DNA from: Bradyrhizobium elkanii WSM2783
Lineage (GTDB): Bacteria > Pseudomonadota > Alphaproteobacteria > Rhizobiales > Xanthobacteraceae
DNA length: 64,000 bases
Assembly (NCBI RefSeq): GCF_000472865.1
Contig: NZ_AXAP01000028.1
Span: forward strand, 1-64,000
Direction: 5' to 3'
Below the pieces are notes generated by a model that saw nothing but the letters and a program-made list of their open reading frames with translations, was not told the origin of the DNA and made no database searches. This document shows positions 26,146 to 34,489 of the stretch, in pieces (the first letter of the stretch is position 1; every line of letters begins with the position of its first letter). A program made the translations under genes and the position numbers.

Positions 26146-27294
26146 CTACTCCGCCAATTGTGACGATGTTTCGCTCACCGGCAGCGCCTGCGGCGAAGCC
26201 GTAGGCTTGCGCGCCAGCAAGCGATCGATGAAATCATGCGCGAGCCCGGCAAGGCCGCGCGGCAGATAGAGCACCACCAGCACGAAGATCAGGCCGATGA
26301 TCGCCTTCCAGGCCTCGGCAAAGCCTTCGGTCTCGCTGACAGTGGCCGAGATCGTGTTGATCAGGATCGCGCCGATGCAGGCCCCCAGGATCGAAGCGCG
26401 CCCGCCGACGGCGGCCCACACCACCATGGTGATGGAGAAGGTGAGGTCCATGAAGGTCGGGGAAGCAAACTCTGACACGATCACGTAAAGCATGCCGGCA
26501 AAACCCGCGATCGCCGCCGAGACCGCGAAGAAAAAGGTCTGGTAGGCCGGCACGTCGAAGCCGAGATAGCGCGCCCGATTCTGGTCGTCGCGCACCGCCT
26601 GCAAGATCAGGCCGGAACGCGTGTCGATCAGGAGCCGCGTGCCGACAAGGACGAGGCTGAGCGAAACCGCGACGAGGTAATAGGTCGGGACGATGTAGGG
26701 GTCGAATTCGAGGCCCGCGACATTGAACCAGCCGAGATCGGTGAGCCCGTTGAAGCCGTTGGTGACGGGCTGCGAGTCGATCACCACCAGCCGCACCAGG
26801 AGTACCAGCGCCAGCGTGATGATGGAGACGAATACGCCGGAGATGCGCTTGCGGAACACGATAGTGCCGAGGATGGTGGCGAGCAGCACCGGCAGGATCA
26901 GTCCCATGGCAACACCGAACCACTGGCTCTGGAACGGCAGCCAGAGGAACGAGGCCTTGTTGATACAGCAGAGCTCGGTCGGCGCGCCCGGCTCGGCGTT
27001 CCACAGCATGAAATCCGGCACCGGCTTGTCGGAGCCCTGCTGCAGGCTGGTCGTGCTCGCGAGCTTCAGCGACATCGCCAGCATGTAGGCGCCGGCGCCG
27101 AAGAACAGGCCCTGGCCGAGATTGAGAATGCCGGCATAGCCCCAGGACAGAGCCACGGCGACACCGAGCATGCCGTACACGAGATATTTCGCCACCCGAT
27201 TCAGCCAGAACGCATCCATGACCAGCGGCAGGAGCATCACCAGCACCACGAACGCGGCATAGATCGCCCAGTCGATCTTGCGTTTCATCGGCAT
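26146..27294 (-). CDS. urtC: urea/short-chain amide ABC transporter permease UrtC
   Basis: A 382-aa LivM-type permease with about ten hydrophobic segments. The first is at residues about 8-30 (WAIYAAFVVLVMLLPLVMDA), and the family element NLGQGLFFGAGAYMLAMSL follows. An insertion near residues 85-110 with two Cys (ELCCINKAS) sits in a predicted external loop. It forms the membrane channel with UrtB. The gene follows urtB by 2 bp. Confidence 0.9.
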   Translation of the reverse strand: MPMKRKIDWAIYAAFVVLVMLLPLVMDAFWLNRVAKYLVYGMLGVAVALSWGYAGILNLGQGLFFGAGAYMLAMSLKLASTTSLQQGSDKPVPDFMLWNAEPGAPTELCCINKASFLWLPFQSQWFGVAMGLILPVLLATILGTIVFRKRISGVFVSIITLALVLLVRLVVIDSQPVTNGFNGLTDLGWFNVAGLEFDPYIVPTYYLVAVSLSLVLVGTRLLIDTRSGLILQAVRDDQNRARYLGFDVPAYQTFFFAVSAAIAGFAGMLYVIVSEFASPTFMDLTFSITMVVWAAVGGRASILGACIGAILINTISATVSETEGFAEAWKAIIGLIFVLVVLYLPRGLAGLAHDFIDRLLARKPTASPQALPVSETSSQLAE

Positions 27295-27296
27295 CG

Positions 27297-28190
27297 CTAG
27301 CGCCCCTTCAGGGCGAACAGCCCTTTCGGCTTGAGCACGATGATGGCGATGACGACGCCGAACACGACCGCACGCGCCAGGATGTCGTTAGTGGCTGCCG
27401 CCACCAGCCCGTTGATCTCGCCGAGGATGCCTGCCGACAACACCGAGCCGAGCAGGCTGCCGACGCCGCCCATGACAACGACAAGGAAGCCGTCGACCAC
27501 CATCGACGTGCCCATATCGGGAAATACCGTCTTGAAGCCGGACATCATCACACCGGCGACGCCGGCGAGACCAGACCCGAAAGCAAAGGTCAGAGCGTTG
27601 ATGCGGGTGACGTCGATGCCGCAGGCCGCGGCCATCCTCGGATTGCGGATGATGGCGCGCACCTGTGTGCCCATCGACGTCCGATAGATGATGAACCAGG
27701 TCACGAGCGCGAGGATCGCGGTCACCAGGATGATGAAGGTGCGGTAGCGGTTGATGTCGGCGCCGAGGATGGAGAACGTGCCCTGCAGGAACGGCGGCAC
27801 TGCGACGTTCTGTAGGCCCGGTCCGAGGCCCTGGAGGTGGATGCCGAGAAACGACAGGCCGAATTCCAGCCGCACCGCCTGCTGGATCAGAATGGCGATG
27901 CCCCAGGTCGCAAGCAGCGTGTCGAGCAGGCGGCCGTAGAGCCGCCTCACCACCACGCGCTCGATCAAGAGCCCGAGCAGCGCGGTGACGATGAAGGCGA
28001 GCGGTATCGCGACAAAGATATTGGTGCCGAGCCAGATGCCCGAGAGCACCGTGACATAGGCGCCGACCATCACCATCTCGCCATGGGCCATGTTGATCAC
28101 GCCCATCGCGCCATAGGTGATCGCAAGGCCAAGGGCGACCAGGAGCAGGATCGACCCGAGACTGAGACCGATAAAGAGAACTTCAAGCAT
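27297..28190 (-). CDS. urtB: urea/short-chain amide ABC transporter permease UrtB
   Basis: A 297-aa LivH-type permease from the ATG at 28190 (MLEVLFIGLSLGSILLLVAL); the frame is open to 28223, but the extra residues are Gly/Trp-rich and unlike the family. The early ITYGAMGVINMAHGEMVMVG is the LivH signature. It pairs with UrtC. It starts 58 bp after the urtA stop, a gap that could allow differential expression of the binding protein. Confidence 0.88.
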   Translation of the reverse strand: MLEVLFIGLSLGSILLLVALGLAITYGAMGVINMAHGEMVMVGAYVTVLSGIWLGTNIFVAIPLAFIVTALLGLLIERVVVRRLYGRLLDTLLATWGIAILIQQAVRLEFGLSFLGIHLQGLGPGLQNVAVPPFLQGTFSILGADINRYRTFIILVTAILALVTWFIIYRTSMGTQVRAIIRNPRMAAACGIDVTRINALTFAFGSGLAGVAGVMMSGFKTVFPDMGTSMVVDGFLVVVMGGVGSLLGSVLSAGILGEINGLVAAATNDILARAVVFGVVIAIIVLKPKGLFALKGR

Positions 28191-28248
28191 GCCACCGCCC
28201 CACCCTCCACCGCGCGCGAGCAAGCGCGGCGGAGGCTGTATGCCTCGA

Positions 28249-29505
28249 TCAGGTTTTCAGCTTGGCCGTGTCGAGCCCCTTGCCTGTGCAGAACAGGTTG
28301 GTCGGGGTCTCGCCATAGGCGACATAGGGCAACGGTACGACCGGCTCCTTATAGGCGTCGATGATCTTGCCCTGCCCGTCCGGGAGCCATTGCGCGATGC
28401 GCGGCGTGAGGTAGGTGTGCAGGTTCTCGGGATCGATCTTCACGTGGCCGTTCGGCGCATCGAACTCCTGTCCCTTCACCGCCTCGCGGATCGCGGTTGG
28501 CGTGATCTCAGCGGCTTTCTCGGCCGCCTGCTTCCACAGGAACACCTGAAAATAGGAAGATTCCAGCGCATGGTGCGTCACCGCCTTCGGATCCTTCACG
28601 AAGGCGCGGTAGCGCTCGACGAAGGCCTTGTTGCGATCGGTGTCGATCGCCTGGAAGTACGGGAACGAAGTGTAGCTACCGACCGCATATTCCGCGCCCA
28701 TTGCCGCGATCTCGATCTCGGAAGTAACGGTGGCGCAGATCGGCAGCTTGTCGTGGGTCAAGCCCTGGTTCTTGTATTCGCGGTAGAAGGCGACCACGGA
28801 GTCGCCGACCACGTTGGACAGCACAACGTCGCAGCCCGAGCTCTTGATTTTGTTGACCATCGAGCCCCATTCGGAATGGCCGAGCTCGAGATATTCGTCG
28901 GCGATCCATTCGCCGCCGTTCTTCTCGATCAGGATCTTAGAGACCTTCGCCATCTCGCGCGGATAGATGTAGTTTGATCCGACGATAAAGAACTTCTTCT
29001 TGCCGAGCGTCTTGATGATCCAGGGGATGAAATTCGAAAGCTGCTGGTTTGGAACGGCGCCGGTATAGATGACGTTCTTGGAGCATTCGAATCCTTCGTA
29101 ATAGGTCGGATAGAAGTAGAGATTGTTGCGCTTCTCGAACACCGGCAGCACCGCCTTGCGGCTCGCCGACGTGTAGGAACCGAACACGGTCGGCACCTTG
29201 TCCTGGATCACGAGCTTCGAAGCCTTTTCGTTGTAGGTCTTCGGATCGGATGCGCCGTCCTCGGCGATCGCCACGACCTTCATCCCTTTGACGCCGCCGG
29301 CGGCATTGATCTCGCTGATGGCCATCATCGTGGCGTCATGCAGCGACTTCTCGATAATCGAAAGACCTCCGGTCAGAGAGAACAACACGCCGACCTTGAC
29401 CTCGCCCGCCGCACGCGCGCCGGTCTGAAAGACCCATGGCGACGTGATCACCGTGCCGCTTGCGAGCAATCCATTCCTCAGAAACCTGCGTCTGTCGATC
29501 GCCAT
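28249..29505 (-). CDS. urtA: urea/short-chain amide ABC transporter substrate-binding protein UrtA
   Basis: A 418-aa type I periplasmic binding protein. I start it at ATG 29505, giving an N-terminus MAIDRRRFLRNGLLASG with a twin-arginine motif, then a hydrophobic stretch and TGARAAGEV as the likely cleavage region; export by Tat is expected for UrtA. The frame is open to 29706, but that part runs through the leader terminator. The mature protein resembles the AmiC-like sensor encoded upstream. Whether it prefers urea or short amides cannot be told from sequence; linkage to amiE makes amides plausible. Confidence 0.88.
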   Translation of the reverse strand: MAIDRRRFLRNGLLASGTVITSPWVFQTGARAAGEVKVGVLFSLTGGLSIIEKSLHDATMMAISEINAAGGVKGMKVVAIAEDGASDPKTYNEKASKLVIQDKVPTVFGSYTSASRKAVLPVFEKRNNLYFYPTYYEGFECSKNVIYTGAVPNQQLSNFIPWIIKTLGKKKFFIVGSNYIYPREMAKVSKILIEKNGGEWIADEYLELGHSEWGSMVNKIKSSGCDVVLSNVVGDSVVAFYREYKNQGLTHDKLPICATVTSEIEIAAMGAEYAVGSYTSFPYFQAIDTDRNKAFVERYRAFVKDPKAVTHHALESSYFQVFLWKQAAEKAAEITPTAIREAVKGQEFDAPNGHVKIDPENLHTYLTPRIAQWLPDGQGKIIDAYKEPVVPLPYVAYGETPTNLFCTGKGLDTAKLKT

Positions 29506-29641
29506 ACCTACACTCCCCATGTGTCGAGGCACACCAAGCCGTTCGCGCCGAAGCACGTTGTTTCGAAGCCAGAAAAATCCCAGATCAGGCCGCTCCCCGA
29601 AAACGCTAACGCGTCGGCGGCGAGTCTCGACCCCACAAAGC

Positions 29642-29679
29642 AAAAAAGCCCGACAGATCCTCGCGGATCTTTCGGGCTT
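29642..29679 (-). terminator. strong intrinsic terminator in the urtA leader (candidate attenuator)
   Basis: Read on the minus strand, AAGCCCGA pairs with TCGGGCTT, and an inner GATCC/GGATC extends the stem. A run of T follows at 29646-29642. It lies between amiR (ends 29760) and urtA (starts 29505), so it would stop transcription before the transporter genes unless relieved. Just upstream, GGCTAGGTAAGCC (29687-29675) can fold on itself and would capture part of the 5' terminator arm. AmiR-type ANTAR proteins act by antitermination at such sites. Confidence 0.75.
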
Positions 29680-29718
29680 ACCTAGCCTGAGCTGAACCAG
29701 CAGCATCGATGGTCCAGC

Positions 29719-29749
29719 AAAAGTCGCGAGAAGGATTTCCTCTCGCGAC
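29719..29749 (-). terminator. hairpin 11 bp downstream of amiR
   Basis: GTCGCGAG (29749-29742 on the minus strand) pairs with CTCGCGAC (29730-29723), and TTTT follows directly. It may be a weak terminator after amiR or the first element of the leader RNA. A second stem follows it: 29718-29711 with 29698-29691, 8 bp with one G-U pair. Confidence 0.55.
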
Positions 29750-29759
29750 GCCTCAAAAG

Positions 29760-30368
29760 CTAATCACCTTTCACGCGGTATTGCAACAGCTCGTTTGCGT
29801 GAATGATCGCGGCCGCCATGTCGTCCATCGACAAGCGCTTCGCCATCGCTTGTTTGCGGATCGTTTCGTATGCTTCCGCTTCGTTCAATCCCTGACCGTC
29901 CATCAGAATGACCTTCGCCTTCTGGATGCGCTGGATGCCGGCGAGCTTGCGCTCGAGTTTGCGCACGCGTTTGTCGGCCTCGCGCCGCTCGAGCCAGAGG
30001 CTGCGCGCGATCGTCAGGTTGGTGAGCAGACCGAACGGCCTGATCGGCCGCTCGATCACTGCGACCGCGCCGGCTTCGAGCACAAGCTGCAGCGTGGACG
30101 GATCCTCGTAGCTGACAACGGCGATCAGCGTCGGCCGGTGGTTTGCATCCGACTTCAACAGCTGCTGGATCTCCTCGCGTACGTCGTGCTCGATCGCGAG
30201 CAGCACGATGTCGGCACCCTCGGCCCAGCTGTCCGGCACCGGCCACTGAGTCTCGACCATGCACCCGATGCGGCGCAGATGCTCGACTAACCTCGTGCGC
30301 TCGGTGTCAGCCGGATGCACGACGTGAACCCGCAACCCGCGCAAGTCCCGAAGAATTTGGATGGCCAC
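29760..30368 (-). CDS. amiR: AmiR-like ANTAR-domain antiterminator
   Basis: A 202-aa protein. The N-terminal 130 residues form a pseudo-receiver (LRVHVVHPADTERTRLVEHL) without phosphorylation-site logic. A coiled-coil follows (about 130-155, RREADKRVRKLERKL). The C-terminal ANTAR domain contains KVILMDGQGLNEAEAYETIRKQAM and ends in a short tail. AmiR of Pseudomonas has this length and order. ANTAR proteins bind leader RNA and prevent termination. It lies 24 bp downstream of amiC; AmiC is expected to hold it inactive until amide binds. The terminator before urtA is the obvious target. Confidence 0.87.
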   Translation of the reverse strand: MAIQILRDLRGLRVHVVHPADTERTRLVEHLRRIGCMVETQWPVPDSWAEGADIVLLAIEHDVREEIQQLLKSDANHRPTLIAVVSYEDPSTLQLVLEAGAVAVIERPIRPFGLLTNLTIARSLWLERREADKRVRKLERKLAGIQRIQKAKVILMDGQGLNEAEAYETIRKQAMAKRLSMDDMAAAIIHANELLQYRVKGD

Positions 30369-30392
30369 GTCCAGTTCTCCGTTACGGGGTGC

Positions 30393-31556
30393 TCATGAGT
30401 GGAGCAACGGCAGCTCGACCGACCAATCGTCGAGGCTCTGGACGACACAATAGGGATCGGGCTTCACCCGCACGCCGGGATTCCAGACCGTCTGGAAACG
30501 GCCGTGACGGTCGAGCCGGGCGATCCGCGGCCACAGGAAGGTGTGATTGTTCTCCGGATCGACCCTGACGCGGCCCTGCGGGGCATCGAATTCTGCGTCG
30601 CGCAAGTTTCCGAGCACCTGTTCGGGATCGTCGGAGCCGCATTTCGCCACCGCACGAAACGCCAGATGAAGCTGGAAATAGGCGGCCTCGGCGCAGGCGG
30701 TGACGGGAGCATCAGCACCGTACTTCTCCTTGAAGCTGGTGACGAAGCGCTTTGCCGCCGGCGAGGAAAGCGTCTCGAAAAAGGGAGCAGCGGTGATGTG
30801 GCCTTCGGCGGCTTCGGCACCCATTTCCGCAACCTCCGCTTCGCTGGTGCTCAGGCTCGCGATCGGCATGCGCGCCGGATCCAGGCCGGCCGCGCGATAG
30901 GCACGATAAAGCACGGATGTGCCGCTGCCCACCACAGTGGAGAAGATGACGTCGGGCGAAGTCTTCTTGATGCGGCTGATGACCTTGTCAAAATCTTTCG
31001 GATCCGGGCGCAGGGGCACATAGATCTCGTCCAGCACCTTGCCTTTGCTCTGCACCACGAAGTCCGCCATCACGCGGTTCGACTCATAGGGATAGATGTA
31101 GTTCGAGCCGACGAACAGAAACCTGTTGCCATAGGCGGACAGGAGGAACTTGGCGAGCTGCAGTGAATTCTGGTTCGGCGCCGCGCCGGTGTAGATGCAA
31201 TGGCGCGAGTACTCGAAACCCTCATAGAGGGTCGGATAGAACAGGAGACCACGGTGCGCTTCTACCACGGGCAGAACCTGCTTGCGCGTGCTCGACATGT
31301 AGCAGCCAAACACGAGCCTGATCCGATCGACCTGAAACAACCGCTCCGCGAAAGCCCGAAATTTCTTGGGATCGGAAGCAGGATCGTACAACACGGGCTC
31401 GATCGGCCGTCCCAGAACTCCTCCTTTCCCGTTGATTTCCTCGATCGCGAGCAAGGTGGCATTCAGCTGCGTCCGCTCGATCGTCGATGTGACGCCTGTC
31501 TGCGAAAACAGCACGCCGACGCGCCATGCACCGACACTATTCTCCATCAAATCCAT
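30393..31556 (-). CDS. amiC: AmiC-like cytoplasmic amide sensor / negative regulator
   Basis: A 387-aa type I periplasmic-binding-protein fold without a signal peptide (starts MDLMENSVGAWRVGVLFSQT), so it should stay in the cytoplasm. Collinear matches to Pseudomonas AmiC include FGCYMSSTRKQVLPVVEAH, PTLYEGFEYSRH, IASLSTSEAEVAEM and DAPQGRVRVDPENNH. AmiC binds acetamide-like ligands and releases AmiR. It is first in the leftward unit amiC-amiR-urtABCDE-amiE. An alternative start is ATG 31547. Ligand preference is not deducible. Confidence 0.85.
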   Translation of the reverse strand: MDLMENSVGAWRVGVLFSQTGVTSTIERTQLNATLLAIEEINGKGGVLGRPIEPVLYDPASDPKKFRAFAERLFQVDRIRLVFGCYMSSTRKQVLPVVEAHRGLLFYPTLYEGFEYSRHCIYTGAAPNQNSLQLAKFLLSAYGNRFLFVGSNYIYPYESNRVMADFVVQSKGKVLDEIYVPLRPDPKDFDKVISRIKKTSPDVIFSTVVGSGTSVLYRAYRAAGLDPARMPIASLSTSEAEVAEMGAEAAEGHITAAPFFETLSSPAAKRFVTSFKEKYGADAPVTACAEAAYFQLHLAFRAVAKCGSDDPEQVLGNLRDAEFDAPQGRVRVDPENNHTFLWPRIARLDRHGRFQTVWNPGVRVKPDPYCVVQSLDDWSVELPLLHS

Positions 31557-31697
31557 AGTGAGGCAAACTACTCCACGCTCTGGGCGACTCCGTTGTCCAA
31601 GGAACGCAGCTTATTACCGATTTATTCGAATTGGAAAGCGATTGATTCGGCAGAAAATGCCTATTGCACTGCTTGTGCTACCTGTGCCTACCGCAAA

Positions 31698-32610
31698 TCA
31701 AACGCGAGCATATCGGTGATGCAGCCCACCCAGGATCGGACGGCACAGAATGCGTCCTGCTGCCTCGGCGGAACGTGATATCGGCGCGTCCTTGTTCAAG
31801 GATAGGTGAGTGCGCGTGCCATTATAGTAATGGGCGTAAGATCTCAGAATGCGGCGCAAATGCACCTCGCCCAGGACAATGATGTGGTCCAGAGATTCCC
31901 GCCGAATCGATCCGATCAGCCGTTCGGCGAAGCCATTCTGCCAAGGTGAAGCCGGTGCAATCGGTTTGTCTCGAATGCCCATGGCGCGCAATCGCCGTGT
32001 GACGACGGCGCCATAGATCCGATCGCGATCACGGATCATATAACCCGGAGCCCCGTCCCAAGGAAAAACTTCGGTGATCTGGTGTGCGATCCATTCCGCC
32101 GTGGGGTTGGTTGTGACGTTGATCCAGATCAGCTCTCGACGGTCAATCCGTACGATCACGAAGCCGTACAGCAGTTTGAAGCCAATGGTCGGGACCACGA
32201 ACAGATCCATGGCGGCAATGTCCGGAGCGTGGTTTCGCAGAAAGGCCTGCCATCCCTAAAGGCCTGCCATCCCTGATGTAGCGGCCCACGCCGCTTGACC
32301 ATGTACTTCGCGACACTTGACTGTGCGACTTGAAACCCGAGCTTGAGCAGTTCACCGTGAATACGTGGTGCGCCCCAGAGCGGATTGTCGCCGCTCATCC
32401 GCCGGATCTCCGTGTCGATCTTCGGTCGCCCTCCCGATACAGCTGGATAAAGAACCAGCAATCATGGTTCGTGAGCCGGACGCGACCATGCAGCCTACGC
32501 CTCAAGACCATCAACTGATGTCGAAGCACCGCGTTCCAGGCTTCAAGCCGCAACTTCGACTTGAATGGCGAGGCCAGGGCGGAAAGAACGAAGCAAAACA
32601 GCCCGATCAT
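31698..32610 (-). mobile_element. degenerate IS3-like transposase (rve integrase core)
   Basis: The minus strand carries a broken transposase of the type common in rhizobia. The N-terminus is at 32610 (MIGLFCFVLSALASPFKSKL ... FFIQLYR). It is joined to GGRPKIDTEIRRMSG after loss of about 50 expected residues. Next comes PLWGAPRIHGELLKLGFQVA, and then the integrase core 32210-31698 (DLFVVPTIGFKLLYGFVIVR, IRDRDRIYGAVVTRRL). A 17-bp tandem duplication at 32241-32274 breaks the frame again. The element has an internal deletion and at least two frame breaks, so it cannot transpose itself. Confidence 0.82.
32241..32274. repeat. 17-bp perfect tandem duplication inside the transposase
   Basis: AAAGGCCTGCCATCCCT occurs twice without a gap. 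Removing one copy restores the expected reading GWQAFLRNHAPDIAA on the minus strand. The duplication is therefore a simple inactivating mutation. Confidence 0.9.
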
Positions 32611-32671
32611 TCCGCCAGCTTAGGCGATTCCATCACGTCATCAACTCGAATGAGGTTTTCGGTACAAACAG

Positions 32672-33537
32672 GTCCTCGACCGCCACAGCCTTCGTCAAGC
32701 GCGGTGGTGGGCTGCAGCACCGCGCGCGGCACGCCGTTGTCCCAGGGGCTGGCTCCCAACGATCTCTGGTGCGCCGACTTCAAAGGCGAGTTCAAGCTCG
32801 GCAATGGCCGCTACTGCTTCCCGTTGACCGTCAGCGATCATGCCGCGCGCTTGCTGCTGATGTGCGAGGCGCTCGACTCGACGCGCGAAGACCCCGCAAT
32901 TACGGCTTTCGAACGACTGTTCCACGAGCGCGGCTTGCCGCTCGCCATCCGCTCCGACAATGGTGTGCCCTTTGCCAGTCCCAATGCCCTGTTCAACCTC
33001 TCCAGGCTCTCGGTGTGGTGGCTCCGGCTCGGTATCGCGATCGAGCGCATCAAACCAGGCCATCCGCAGCAGAACGGCCGGCATGAGCGCATGCACCTCA
33101 CCCTCAAGAAGGAAGCGACCCGGCCGCCAGGCTTCAATAGCCTGCAGCAGCAGGAACGCTTCGATGCCTTCGTGCACGAGTTCAACACCGAGCGTCCCCA
33201 CGAGGCACTCGGCATGAAGTGCCCTGCCGAGCTCTATACCGCCTCGGCACGCACCTATGCCGGCCTGCCGGACTTGAGCTATCCCTTTCACGACCGCGAC
33301 GTCGTTGTCACCGCCTGCGGCCGCCTGTGCCTGCATCGCAAGAAGATCAACATCTCAACCGTCCTGGCCGGCCAAAAGCTCGGCATCAAGGAAATCGATG
33401 AGGGAATCTGGCTCGTCAGCTTCATGCACTATGATCTCGGCTATTTCGATCTCGAGCAGAAGACCCTGCAACCTCTCGACAACCCATTCGGCCCGAAGCC
33501 CGCAACCGATATCTCAGCCGCGACCGCCATGCCCTGA
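32672..33537 (+). mobile_element. N-terminally truncated, frameshifted IS481-family transposase
   Basis: From about 32735 to the stop at 33537 one frame encodes the IS481 catalytic region: PNDLWCADFKGEFKLGNGRY, IRSDNGVPFASPNALFNLSR, PGHPQQNGRHERMHLTLKKE, and the C-terminus ending near LQPLDNPFGPKP. Upstream, 32672-32735 reads VLDRHSL, then VKRGGGLQHRAR, in other frames, so two frame breaks fall near 32693 and 32726. The helix-turn-helix N-terminus is missing. The ATG at 32365 that opens the long frame lies in the neighbouring IS and is not a real start. Confidence 0.82.
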
Positions 33538-33577
33538 TCGAGACGCGCTCTTGTGCATTCTTGGCATGACAGGCCGC

Positions 33578-33665
33578 TTGCTTGGCTCCGCCGTCGCGGT
33601 CAACCCCCGACGCCCGAAGGGGCGCGGCACGCGCGGGGTTGACGGCGGCAGCGCGAGCCGAGCAA
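33578..33665. repeat. imperfect inverted repeat between IS481 remnants
   Basis: Arms starting TTGCTTGGCTC at 33578 and ending GAGCCGAGCAA at 33665 pair imperfectly. They enclose a perfect inner pair, GTCAACCCC (33599-33607) and GGGGTTGAC (33635-33643). It lies between the two IS481 3' ends. It may be a small intergenic palindromic element or part of an IS end. Confidence 0.5.
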
Positions 33666-33750
33666 AAATACCCATGCCATGGATGCGTCACGCTGGAACG
33701 CAAAAGATCGCATCCGATCGACGTCAACCTGGATAGACTTTGGAGTAAAC

Positions 33751-33840
33751 GACCCTCAAACCCCTCGACAACCCGTTCGGCACGAGGTTGTCACCCATCT
33801 CTCAGGTACGTTCTGTTACCTATGTGTCCGGGCTGGACAG
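33751..33840 (+). mobile_element. second IS481 3'-end fragment
   Basis: The stretch reads TLKPLDNPFGTRLSPISQVR in one frame, a second copy of the transposase C-terminus that also occurs at 33450-33500. It is followed by TGTTACCTATGTGTCCGGGC, which resembles the terminal inverted repeat of these elements. It shows that two same-orientation copies once met here, 8 bp before the tRNA gene. Confidence 0.6.
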
Positions 33841-33848
33841 GGGAAAGG

Positions 33849-33925
33849 TGGTAGCGGGGGAGGGACTCGAACCCCCGACCCCAGGATTATGATTCCCGTG
33901 CTCTAACCAGCTGAGCTACCCCGCC
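33849..33925 (-). tRNA. tRNA-Met (anticodon CAT), CCA encoded
   Basis: On the minus strand the gene folds as a full cloverleaf. The acceptor is GGCGGGG/CCCCGCT (first pair G-U), the D arm contains AGCTCAGCTGGTTAGAGC, the anticodon stem is CGGGA/TCCTG with loop ATCATAA (anticodon CAT), and the T arm is GGGGG-TTCGAGT-CCCTC. Discriminator A is at 33852 and genomic CCA at 33851-33849. The first base pair (G-U, not an initiator-type mismatch) favours elongator Met; Ile2 with modified C34 has the same anticodon and is the alternative. Confidence 0.93.
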
Positions 33926-34082
33926 ACGGCAGCGCCGTTGCGGCATGCAGATGCCGCGGCGCGAATGCGCGGCATATAAGGAGTGGGCGGACGGCCTGTC
34001 AAGCAAAGCAGGCCGTCGGCCGGCCTTCTGCCAATAAGCCTCCTGCCAACAAGCCGCCAGCCAAGGTGCTGCGAAACGGGGG

Positions 34083-34436
34083 CTATTTTGGCCGGACGGA
34101 GGGATCGCCGCCGGGGCTGCCGGGCGGCGGGATCACCGGAGTATTGCCGCCGTCCGGGGGCGGTGCCCGCATCTCGGGATCCACACCCGCAGGCGGGCAC
34201 AATACGCCGTCGGAGCGTGACAGTTTTTCGCCGAGCGGCTCGGATCGCTGGCCGGTGGTGGTATCCGGCTTTGCGTTGGGATTCGCCGGCTGTTGCATCG
34301 GCGTGCAATTCTCGCCGCGCTGGGGCTGGGGCGGCGCGGTCTGCGCCGGGGGCGTCGTCGGCGCAGGCGGAGCCTGTGCGACCGCCGCACCCGGCACCAC
34401 CATCAGCACACCGAAAAAGACAAGTGACTGGTTCAT
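34083..34436 (-). CDS. small exported Pro-rich protein, function unknown
   Basis: A 117-aa protein from ATG 34436: MNQSLVFFGVLMVVPGAAVA followed by QAPPAP gives a clear Sec signal peptide with cleavage after AVA-Q. The mature part is rich in Pro, Gly and Gln, with two Cys (GENCTPM, GVLCPPAG), and looks disordered. The frame is open to 34601, but the upstream part overlaps the methyltransferase gene. I do not recognise a family beyond short Pro-rich secreted proteins of Bradyrhizobium. Confidence 0.65.
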   Translation of the reverse strand: MNQSLVFFGVLMVVPGAAVAQAPPAPTTPPAQTAPPQPQRGENCTPMQQPANPNAKPDTTTGQRSEPLGEKLSRSDGVLCPPAGVDPEMRAPPPDGGNTPVIPPPGSPGGDPSVRPK

Positions 34437-34489
34437 CCGCATGCGAAGCAAACGGCCGGCGCGCGCGGAGGTTCCGGCCAAAACCGCAT

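Noticed and set aside
32365..32671. N-terminal part of the long plus-strand frame ending at 33537
   Set aside because: It runs antisense through the neighbouring IS3-like transposase and has no IS481 likeness until about 32672.
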